Shown here in pieces: positions 59,001-64,000 of a stretch of 64,000 nucleotides of DNA; the stretch's first letter is position 1; each line of letters starts with the position of its first letter. Source of the stretch: Patagioenas fasciata (lineage: Eukaryota; Chordata; Aves; Columbiformes; Columbidae); assembly GCF_037038585.1 (NCBI RefSeq), contig NC_092524.1, forward strand, positions 41,674,001-41,738,000. The letters are read 5' to 3'. The notes below the pieces were generated by a model, which was not told the DNA's origin, searched no databases, and was given only the letters and a program-made list of their open reading frames with translations. The position numbers and the translations under genes were made by a program.

Positions 59001-61188
59001 AGTCACCTACACTCACAGATGCACAGAGGTTCAGACTCTCCAGTTGAAAGCGCAATGCGAACTGACCAGGACATATCAATAACTAAGTAAAAAATACTTT
59101 ATGCATACTTTTTTCTTTTCTCTTCCCTTACCTTTTCATATCCTGTCCCTTTTGTTTTGATGAAGGAGATTCACCCCCATTGAGGATCTGTTCTAAGTTC
59201 TTTGTCTCTACTGAACCATTTGGTTCTGAATTGGAGAGCCCAAGCAAAGACCTTACCCGCTGGGAACGCACATCCAATATTGTATCTGTGTAACCTACTT
59301 CCTGAAGATACCTAGATGCATTAAGAGAAAAAAGAAGAAAGCACACTTGAGGGGAAAGGAAAGACATCAGTATTGACTGGTAAAAATGAATGCCGCTATT
59401 GTATCATTTATGGAAAAATAAGCTTCATCGCTATCCATCTCACACGGAACACCTTACACTATATTGCTTAAAGATCAAGACTAACAAGTCCTGAAAAATG
59501 AACCACTAATTGCCCCCCGCAATTACTCTCTTTCATAGAGTAAGCATGTATACAGCTCCTCATACTTCAGGGAGAAGTTCGAATACACCAATATTCAATC
59601 ATGTTACTTACTGTCTTAGTAACTGTCTGCCTTGCTTCCAGGTCAATTGGCTATTTTGAGGTACTGCAGGAACCTCTGTATCTTTGGTTTCTTCTGAAAG
59701 ATAAAGTGTCAAAGTTGTTTTTTGTGGTTTTCCGTTGTTGTATTTTAATCAACTTACTTTTTACAACATACCAATGAAACTAAAAGCAAATCTTAAAAAA
59801 AAGCTTTAAATTAGATGCAGTCTTATGTAGTGTTTTTCAATTTTTTTTTTAATTCTTTGCTGAAAGCATCAAGCAAATAATTTAGCAGAACAGAATCAGT
59901 TAAAAAATTCTGACCTCTTACATGCAGAAAAGGAAAAGGAAAAATATTTAACCTGCACACAAAAGAAAACCTTGCCCTGATTAGCTGAAGTGTTACTGCT
60001 TAGAAAACAGACTATATCTTTTTCACAAAAAGCAGAGCTGCTTAGAAAGCAACATGGAAAATATAGTTAAAATAAGAGAAGCAGTGATGTGTCAGCCTTT
60101 GGAGAAAACAAACATGTCAAGTTTAACACAAATTCCATTAGTTTACTATCAACAATTAAAATCTAGACCCACTGCACTTTTACTGTAACAGACTAGAAAA
60201 CATGGTTCAAACTAATAGTTTAAGAATTTTAACATCCAACTTATTCTGCTTTTAAACAGATTAAAATAAAATCCCATCAAGCAAGAAATACAAATTATGA
60301 TCTGTAGTTTCACTTGAGTATAAATGTACCCCAAATGTGGCACTTCTAAAGCAGAAGAAAACAGACAAACAAAACCAAAAAGGGGGAGTGTGGAATACAA
60401 ATCTGCGGGCCGTAAATGTAAGGCTCAAATACAGGCCAACAGTGCAACTTCCCAAAGACCTACATTTCAAGAGAAGTCACATGCAATTCTGTTTATTAAA
60501 TAGCCCAATGTTATTATGAAAAATTCCCTCTGCTATCTGCAATATTGTGAAGAACAAAACTTATGATCATTTTAATACCTACACTGCAAAATCAGATGTG
60601 CTCCAGAGTAACAATAAGGATAGCCTATTTTTTTCTCTTAGGACTCTTTTCTTTGATTTAGGAGAAAAACAAAACATTTTTTCCAGGCCAATGCGGTACA
60701 ATTTTTTTCCTTATTCTTTAAAAACTCGCACCCTGTAAAAGCAACAAAAGCCCCCAGATTTCTTATGTTTAGTCTGTGCTTAGGGTTTCCTTCTGGATGG
60801 ATAGCACAATGGCAAAAAAATATTAAATCCTTCAAGGAGGGTTATTACAAGAAGCAATGAGAAGCAGGAGATTAATAAGAGATTGTGTAACCTTATTTAA
60901 AGCTTTCTTCAACATTCAGAGGTCTTTCAAAAAAGGCAAGGTCAATTAATTTTGATTTTCAGATGAAACAATATTTACCCAATACCAAACCTTTCCTAGA
61001 CATCATCTCTGTAACATACATAAGGGGAGGCAGGGGGAAGACTGAAAGCTGCAACAGATTGAGTGGAGCAAACTCATAACACATTATACTAAAACAGACT
61101 ATTGTAAAAGTTACCTGATTCAAAAGTTGGCATTTTCAAGTCACCTTGGTTCAATTCTGTGCCATATTTTAATTTATGATATTTTGCC
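22831..61188 (-). CDS. STRN3: Striatin-3 (SG2NA), coding exons 3-18
   Basis: Striatin-3 is a B''' subunit that links PP2A to kinases and MOB4/STRIP proteins in STRIPAK complexes; it is cytoplasmic and membrane-associated and binds calmodulin. Sixteen coding segments, in transcript order: 61188-61115, 59693-59612, 59311-59132, 58644-58512, 57384-57243, 51719-51609, 45523-45383, 39816-39683, 30278-30103, 29971-29924, 27610-27489, 26345-26178, 25914-25774, 25202-25095, 23202-23116 and 23000-22831. They encode 671 residues against 797 for the long mammalian form; the missing N-terminus (proline-rich region, caveolin-binding motif, most of the coiled coil) is on exons 1-2 beyond 64,000. A calmodulin-binding segment, an acidic linker and seven WD40 repeats ending in [10 protein letters not shown] are present. 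All introns are GT-AG except intron 11, which is GC-AG. Identity is near-complete with the mammalian protein as I recall it. Confidence 0.98.
23001..23115 (-). other. STRN3: STRN3 intron 17
   Basis: Short intron with GTAAGG donor and a long T/C-rich tract before the acceptor. Confidence 0.95.
23116..23202 (-). CDS. STRN3: STRN3 exon 17: WD40 repeat 6
   Basis: An 87-nt exon encoding [20 protein letters not shown] and PNGIYLMSG; with exon 18 it forms a WD40 repeat ending in IRLWN. Phases 1/1. Confidence 0.98.
23203..25094 (-). other. STRN3: STRN3 intron 16 with an antisense CR1
   Basis: A 1.9-kb intron containing a 440-bp CR1 3' fragment in the opposite orientation (about 24105-24543). The remaining sequence is AT-rich without recognisable elements. 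Confidence 0.9.
24105..24543 (+). mobile_element. CR1 LINE, 5'-truncated copy
   Basis: The + strand reads GGAGGGGAAGCCGTATGAGG, then the end of the CR1 ORF2 region (the equivalent of [13 protein letters not shown] is visible with frame breaks), the 3' UTR ATTGGACTCAATCATTGTGG and the terminal repeats ATTCTATG ACTCTATG ATTCT. Frame breaks show it is inactive. It lies antisense to STRN3. Confidence 0.95.
25095..25202 (-). CDS. STRN3: STRN3 exon 16: WD40 repeat 5
   Basis: A 108-nt exon encoding [20 protein letters not shown], then [16 protein letters not shown]; phases 1/1. Confidence 0.97.
25203..25773 (-). other. STRN3: STRN3 intron 15
   Basis: A 571-bp GT-AG intron; no repeat or other gene recognised. 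Confidence 0.92.
25774..25914 (-). CDS. STRN3: STRN3 exon 15: WD40 repeat 4
   Basis: A 141-nt exon encoding [20 protein letters not shown], then [20 protein letters not shown] and SSQTESG; acceptor TTTCTAG, donor GTAAGT. Confidence 0.97.
25915..26177 (-). other. STRN3: STRN3 intron 14
   Basis: Short GT-AG intron (263 bp) without notable content. Confidence 0.93.
26178..26345 (-). CDS. STRN3: STRN3 exon 14: WD40 repeat 3
   Basis: A 168-nt exon encoding [20 protein letters not shown], then [20 protein letters not shown] and CICTYNGEK; a typical WD40 repeat with the DGTIRLWN signature. Confidence 0.98.
26346..27488 (-). other. STRN3: STRN3 intron 13 with an antisense CR1
   Basis: A 1.1-kb intron. 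More than a third of it is a CR1 copy (about 26585-26994) inserted opposite to the gene, whose 5' edge lies only about 240 bp from exon 14. Confidence 0.9.
26585..26994 (+). mobile_element. CR1 LINE, 5'-truncated copy
   Basis: Starts CTGCCATATGAGGAAAGGCT (end of ORF2, [12 protein letters not shown]-like) and runs through KRGNG- and [13 protein letters not shown]-like coding remnants to GGACCAGATGATCCTTGTGG and ATTCTATG GTTCTACG ATTC. Its sequence differs from the copies at 24.1 and 33.2 kb, indicating another, older CR1 subfamily. Confidence 0.95.
27489..27610 (-). CDS. STRN3: STRN3 exon 13: WD40 repeat 2
   Basis: A 122-nt exon encoding [20 protein letters not shown], then [20 protein letters not shown]; enters in phase 2, leaves in phase 1. 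Confidence 0.98.
27611..29923 (-). other. STRN3: STRN3 intron 12
   Basis: A 2.3-kb intron of AT-rich sequence. A 162-codon open frame on the + strand (29368-29856) begins at GTG, has no recognisable domain and is not considered a gene. Confidence 0.88.
29924..29971 (-). CDS. STRN3: STRN3 exon 12
   Basis: A 48-nt exon encoding [15 protein letters not shown] between WD40 repeats 1 and 2. It is entered in phase 2 from intron 11, which has a GC donor, and leaves in phase 2. Confidence 0.95.
29972..30102 (-). other. STRN3: STRN3 intron 11, a GC-AG intron
   Basis: The donor reads AAAAA|GCAAGTATATG and the acceptor CTTTCAG|GAGTGCC. The GC donor is the only choice that keeps the frame (…VPAKK|SASL). 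The nearby GT, four bases further on, would shift it. The intron is 131 bp. Apart from the C at +2 the donor is a good U1 match (GCAAGT). Confidence 0.88.
30103..30278 (-). CDS. STRN3: STRN3 exon 11: WD40 repeat 1
   Basis: A 176-nt exon encoding [20 protein letters not shown], then [20 protein letters not shown] and [19 protein letters not shown]. It begins in phase 0 after CCTAAAG. Confidence 0.98.
32035..32056. repeat. A8-G14 homopolymer junction
   Basis: Eight A followed directly by fourteen G on the + strand (C14-T8 in the STRN3 transcript). Confidence 0.95.
32866..32996. repeat. AAAC/AAGC-rich simple repeat
   Basis: ACAAAACAAAAAAACC with AGCAAGCAAGCAAACAAACA and similar units over about 130 bp. 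Low-complexity A/C/G sequence almost without T, 250 bp from the 3' end of the long CR1. Confidence 0.85.
33247..35570 (-). mobile_element. CR1 LINE, 2.3 kb, open RT frame
   Basis: A 5'-truncated CR1 non-LTR retrotransposon in STRN3 intron 10, same strand as STRN3. The 3' end at 33247-33270 is three exact 8-bp repeats (ATACTGTG on the - strand), preceded by the CR1 3' UTR GGACTAGATGATCTTTTGAG. The frame ending at 33335 is open from its first Met (35473), and open codons continue upstream to about 35555 ([14 protein letters not shown], the end of the endonuclease domain). The exact 5' junction (about 35,560-35,580) is inferred. Full-length CR1 elements are about 4.5 kb, so ORF1 and most of the endonuclease are missing. 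Confidence 0.97.
33335..35473 (-). CDS. CR1 ORF2 fragment with reverse transcriptase
   Basis: A 712-codon uninterrupted frame within the CR1. In order: the endonuclease-RT linker ([12 protein letters not shown]...), the RT domain with [55 protein letters not shown] and the catalytic block [11 protein letters not shown] (here FADD in the YxDD position), then the C-terminal region [20 protein letters not shown] and [22 protein letters not shown] would copy the element's own RNA by target-primed reverse transcription. Without the full endonuclease the copy cannot move on its own. Absence of stops or frameshifts suggests a relatively young insertion. The Met at 35473 is an internal codon, not a natural start. 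Confidence 0.95.
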   Translation of the reverse strand: MVEFSISCGRNRIASRIATLDFGRANFGLFKQLLGEIPWARLLEGKGAQESWIAFRGYFFHAQDQSIPTRRKSRKGARRPAWLNRDLLGMLKQKRRVYRSWKQGLATWEEYKAAVRGCRRAARVTKASLELQLARGVKDSKKNFFKYIADKTNTRGNVGPLMNEVGALVAEDTEKAELLNAAFVSVYSAGGCPGEPCTPETPDEARLMEEFALVDEDWVREQLSSLDVHKSMGPDGMHPRVLRELAEVIARPLSIIFAKSWETGEVPEDWRKANVTPVFKKGKKEDLGNYRPVSLTSVPGKVMEQLILGAISRHIRDKRVIRGSQHGFTKGKSCLTNLIAFYENVTRWMDDGRAVDVVYLDFSKAFDTVPHSILTAKLRRCGLDNSVVRWVANWLKERSQRVVVNGAESSWRPVSSGVPQGSVLGPILFNIFINDLDEGIECTISKFADDTKLGGVANTPEGCAAIQRDLDRLESWAGDNLMEFNKGKCRVLHLGRNNPKFQYRLGNDLLESSVGERDLGVLVDNRMTMSQHCALVARKANGILGCITRGVVSRSREVLLPLYSALVRPHLEYCVQFWAPQFKKDRELLERVQHRATKMIKGVEHLPYEERLRELGLFSLEKRRLRGDLINVYKYIKGECHEDGVRLFSVANNDRTRGNGIKLEHKRFHLNLRKNFSVRVTEHWNRLPREVVESPSLETFKARLDTFLCDLT
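39683..39816 (-). CDS. STRN3: STRN3 exon 10
   Basis: A 134-nt exon encoding [20 protein letters not shown], then [20 protein letters not shown] and DYSYD, the conserved segment ahead of the WD40 propeller. It enters in phase 1, so it can join exon 9 or exon 7. Confidence 0.98.
39817..45382 (-). other. STRN3: STRN3 intron 9
   Basis: A 5.6-kb AT-rich intron. It includes a GT/pyrimidine-rich stretch at about 41,918-41,971 and short C-runs (e.g. 44,500-44,508). No transposable element or other gene is clear to me. Confidence 0.85.
45383..45523 (-). CDS. STRN3: STRN3 exon 9 (alternative)
   Basis: A 141-nt exon encoding [20 protein letters not shown], then [20 protein letters not shown] and EGARAEE. 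Phases 1/1. Together with exon 8 it forms the 84-residue segment absent from the short mammalian isoform. Confidence 0.97.
45524..51608 (-). other. STRN3: STRN3 intron 8 with inverted-repeat element
   Basis: A 6.1-kb intron, AT-rich, with a candidate short DNA transposon at about 48971-49234, a G-run at 49342-49349 and a TATG repeat near 50,574-50,590. No coding sequence recognised. Confidence 0.85.
48971..49234. mobile_element. Candidate MITE with inverted terminal repeats
   Basis: The right end, read on the - strand, begins CAGGGTGTTTCAAAAAGATG (49232 leftwards). The left end on the + strand begins CAGGTTGTTTCAAAAAGAGG (49013 rightwards). Over 34 bases each, about 30 agree. A more diverged third copy, in the same direction as the left end, sits at 48971-49005 (CAGGACGTTTCAAAATGATG). 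TA lies directly outside the right end and close to the left end. It has no coding capacity. The layout resembles a non-autonomous mariner/Tc1-type element; the family is not established. Confidence 0.7.
51609..51719 (-). CDS. STRN3: STRN3 exon 8 (alternative)
   Basis: A 111-nt exon encoding [20 protein letters not shown], then [17 protein letters not shown], a Lys-rich stretch. Phases 1/1; acceptor GCATGTAG, donor GTAAGT. Confidence 0.97.
51720..57242 (-). other. STRN3: STRN3 intron 7
   Basis: A 5.5-kb AT-rich intron with a perfect 24-bp palindrome at 54228-54251. No transposable element is evident to me; short open frames here are not credible genes. Confidence 0.86.
54228..54251. repeat. 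Perfect 24-bp palindrome
   Basis: TTCTGTTTGCTT is followed directly by its exact reverse complement, AAGCAAACAGAA, with no spacer. As RNA it could form a stem only with a few central bases opened. Confidence 0.97.
57243..57384 (-). CDS. STRN3: STRN3 exon 7: acidic linker
   Basis: A 142-nt exon encoding [20 protein letters not shown], then [20 protein letters not shown] and SGDGTEW. It starts in phase 0 and ends in phase 1 before GTAAGA. Confidence 0.98.
57385..58511 (-). other. STRN3: STRN3 intron 6
   Basis: A 1.1-kb GT-AG intron (GTAATA donor, GCTTGCAG acceptor), AT-rich, without recognised elements. Confidence 0.9.
58512..58644 (-). CDS. STRN3: STRN3 exon 6: acidic linker
   Basis: A 133-nt exon encoding [20 protein letters not shown], then [20 protein letters not shown] and KKHK. 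The run of Asp/Glu is characteristic of SG2NA. It ends in phase 0. Confidence 0.97.
58645..59131 (-). other. STRN3: STRN3 intron 5 with AT microsatellite
   Basis: A 487-bp intron with a TA/ATATGT-rich tract at about 58,900-58,950 in its middle. Confidence 0.9.
58900..58950. repeat. AT-rich microsatellite
   Basis: Imperfect TATATG/TATA repeats over roughly 50 bp, able to fold back on itself. Confidence 0.85.
59132..59311 (-). CDS. STRN3: STRN3 exon 5: calmodulin-binding region
   Basis: A 180-nt exon encoding [20 protein letters not shown], then [20 protein letters not shown] and [19 protein letters not shown]. With exon 4 it carries the calmodulin-binding segment described for striatins (around [19 protein letters not shown]). 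Confidence 0.97.
59312..59611 (-). other. STRN3: STRN3 intron 4
   Basis: A 300-bp GT-AG intron (GTAAGT donor, ATGCATCTAG acceptor) with no notable content. Confidence 0.93.
59612..59693 (-). CDS. STRN3: STRN3 exon 4
   Basis: An 82-nt exon encoding [20 protein letters not shown], then QGRQLLRQ across the junction with exon 5. Acceptor CTTTCAG, donor GTAAGT. Confidence 0.96.
59694..61114 (-). other. STRN3: STRN3 intron 3
   Basis: A 1.4-kb AT-rich intron; no repeat or gene recognised beyond short homopolymers. Confidence 0.9.
61115..61188 (-). CDS. STRN3: STRN3 exon 3
   Basis: A 74-nt exon encoding [20 protein letters not shown], then TFES, immediately after the coiled coil that drives striatin oligomerisation and PP2A scaffold binding. 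It enters in phase 2 after CTTTTTCAG and leaves in phase 1. Too short for a standalone reading frame; placed by residue match and phase. Confidence 0.95.
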
Positions 61189-64000
61189 CTGAAAAAGTAA
61201 ATAAATGTTTAACAAATTAGGACACTTTTATCACATCAAAACATTTTATTTTCCCATTTAAAAGAACCATACTAACACAATGCAATTTATTCAAATGAAA
61301 CTGCTGTATTAATTATTGCATCACACAACTATTTCTAGTCTTTCAAGAACAGTTTTGAGATAACCCACTTACAATTATTCACAATTATCAAATAATTACA
61401 GATGAGAATTTAGTATGTTCTCCAAGAATGAGGGTTTTTTCACGTGTGTCAGCTACTAAAAGAAACCTTGAAAAAACATTAGGTTCAACTATTTAGCAGA
61501 GAATATATTTTCACCTGTAGCACTGTCACAGCTAGCCAATCACACTGCAATGAATGAACCTCATATTTGGGACTCCTGCCTACTTGCCACCCTCGATTTC
61601 CACTTCAGTTTCTATCCTGTTCTGTGTGTGGTTATGACAGAGATGATCTCCTCTGCAGAACCATGTTAGTGAGCCAGTTTCCCTCAGCACAAGTATTCTC
61701 TCACTGATTTTCTCTCATTGACCAGAGGCTTCACTGCTCAGTGTCCCTATGCAAACATGCCTCTTATGCCTCTTTCTTTCTTGCCTCCTGATCTCTGATC
61801 CCTCAACCTCTCTTCCCCATCACTTTTTTAAAAATCAGCCTTCCAAATCTTAATTTCTACCCAAGAAGGTAGAAAAAGTCCCAGCTCCCTTTACTTCCAG
61901 CAATATCACATGAACTACCCACACCTGTATCCTGGAATTCTCTACCTTTATCCTAGCTAGACCTTTCACAATTTGACTTTTGCTTCATAGATTCTTTGCA
62001 AAAAATACTCAAAATCTCAGGGACAAGAACTCTAAATGTTCTGCAGCAAAGTCAAGGTGAAAGAGCTCTGTAAAAATGTTAGCGGCCACATTTTAAAGCC
62101 TCTACAAAAGGCAGCTGTCTTTATAATTCTATATTAATCATTTGACCAAAGTTTTAAAAATAACTGAACTGTATCTAACTCCCACCAATTTTAAGGACTA
62201 CTGTCAAACACGCAACTTTTCGAGAAAACATACATAATGGAACATCTGCTGGACAAAATAACGACTTTCCAACAAACCGCAAATGTCTGAGCCACTGCTT
62301 CATGTTTTTCCAAACTGAAGGTAGAGGTTCATCTCAAATGCTGCCTGATATATTGGATGCTATAGAAGTTTGTCTTCTAAATTATAGAAGTTTCTGCTAA
62401 AATTGCAATTAGGAACAGGCTCATTAACAAATGGTCAGTAGATGGCACTATTGACCCTTCATAGTAAAATGAAATGCTGCATTTCATACCAATTACATTA
62501 TAACTGAAAAACTGCAAGGCTCCTGGAAGACTAAATATTTGCATGACCTGAATGTGACTGACTGCCAATAAAATAGAATCATAATCTTTTAATTATTTGT
62601 GAATGTGTTCATGTTTCATCTGTGCACTGTAAGACAGTCTACCCTAGGTGCTGTCTTTAAACTGAGATACAAAGCTTTGTTCAACATTGTAATAGGGTAG
62701 TGTTCCACCAAGCTTTTTTGGTTTTGCTCAGTTCATAAGTGATGCCACTGTAACTGAAAGGCCAACCTAAATTTGTACCATTTAGAGCTGTGGCAAACAC
62801 TGTTTAGGAGCAGCTGGTTCCATTTTGGAGCTACAATTTCAAAACATTAATTAAAATCCTGCTTTAATTGTTCATTAGAGAAGATGGTGATGTATCCAAT
62901 CTAAAATTATACCAATGACAGGCCACTAGGAATAAGCCAAAATATTGCTGCTTGTAATGAGATCAGTTGTATCTTTTATACCACATCTAATGCTCAAATT
63001 CAATTTTACAGTAAGAAATTGATCTTATTAAATTCTAATAAACTATATATTTGCACATATATTCCTCTCTGTATTGGAGCACAAATAAGGGTAATTATTA
63101 CATATCTTAAAAATCGCTAACAAGCTACAGTGTTGGTGACCAAGTCAGCAGTGTTACTCCCCCGTACCACACAGGAGCTGAACTCTACAAGAGGCATCTT
63201 TTGAATCCTTTCAGTATTGACTTGCTATTCTTCTAAGGCTAGGTTTCCCTGAATGAAAAATTCAGGAGGAGAAACAATCCCTTAAGTTGATTTAACTGCT
63301 TGCTGCTATATAACTGTTGAATCCTACCACTCAGCTGCAAGGGTGTAAGCCAACTCCAGTTCAAAACCCATGAAGTCGAAACACAGCCACAGTTTTACAA
63401 CCTCAGCAAGTCTTATTAATTTAAGCACAGTACTACACTAACGAAGCTTGGAGTAGAGTGGCTCAGTGTACACAACAGAAGAAATCTGGCTGGGTCTGCA
63501 AAGGACCATAAAGGAATATACACTAGCTACAAACAAAAAATGCCAAATATATAACTACTTAAGGCCAAATTTAATTACAAAAAAATGATACAGAACTAGC
63601 AAAATATTTAAGGACATTGAAATAATAAACAACATATTACTAAGCGTGTTGCACACACACTTAGACATAATACCAGAAATATCAAACTATGTTGTAAGTA
63701 CTACTGTGCTTTATTTAATCTTACACAATGATGTCCTGTTTCATACCTTCTTCCTGAGAAAACATGACTGTCATCGTTGTCTGAATTAGTTTGTTTCTGA
63801 CTCCCTATAATCTGATATTTCACCACATGAAACTTTTTGACAGCATCAGGGAGTTAGCAACAAGAGGAGGTGAAAGGGAATAGGGGGAATCAGGCTCAAC
63901 AGCGAAAATTGCTGTCAACAATTTTCATATCTGAAATTCTCAGAATGGTTTCTTTTCATTAGTTGTGATTCTTCACTCAGAGCAACAATGGCAAAGAAAT
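61189..64000 (-). other. STRN3: STRN3 intron 2 (continues past the window)
   Basis: No exon for the coiled-coil block (the RIKMLEYALKQE segment expected on exon 2) is found up to position 64,000, so this is the 3' portion of intron 2. AT-rich sequence with no recognised repeats. Confidence 0.8.

Overview
The window is vertebrate nuclear DNA from a bird. It is AT-rich, its genes are split into short exons with GT-AG introns, and its dispersed repeats are CR1 LINEs. One CR1 has an open reverse-transcriptase frame and the ATACTGTG-type 3' end; others end in ATTCTATG/ATTCTGTG repeats. CR1 abundance with this 3' end is typical of avian genomes. I cannot name the species.

Two conserved genes lie tail to tail. 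On the + strand, positions 1 to about 11,850 hold the 3' part of COCH (cochlin, a secreted inner-ear matrix protein): eight coding exons (2725-10615) encode the second half of the LCCL domain, the linker, both von Willebrand A domains and the stop codon. The first exons are upstream of the window. On the - strand, 22,831-61,188 hold sixteen coding exons of STRN3 (striatin-3/SG2NA, a B''' regulatory subunit of PP2A in STRIPAK complexes). Numbered as in the 18-exon mammalian gene these are exons 3 to 18. They cover the end of the coiled-coil exon block, the calmodulin-binding segment, the acidic linker, the alternatively used exons 8 and 9, and all WD40 repeats to the stop codon. Exons 1 and 2 are beyond position 64,000. 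Reading phase is consistent across every junction in both genes (COCH 470 residues, STRN3 671 residues in the window), so both look intact. The COCH-STRN3 order and convergent orientation match the conserved synteny on human 14q12.

The 12 kb between the two stop codons holds the two 3' UTRs, one old CR1 tail, several GC-richer blocks of unknown origin (15.2-17.7 kb) and microsatellites; I recognise no third gene there. STRN3 introns carry three substantial CR1 copies (introns 16 and 13 antisense, intron 10 sense with a 712-codon frame), a short element with inverted terminal repeats (intron 8), a perfect 24-bp palindrome (intron 7), a poly-A/poly-G junction (intron 10) and an AT microsatellite (intron 5). 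The most useful observations are the GC-AG intron 11 of STRN3, the frame-neutral 252-nt exon 8+9 cassette, the open CR1 frame lying in sense within STRN3, and the inverted-repeat element at 49 kb. I found no previously undescribed gene system.
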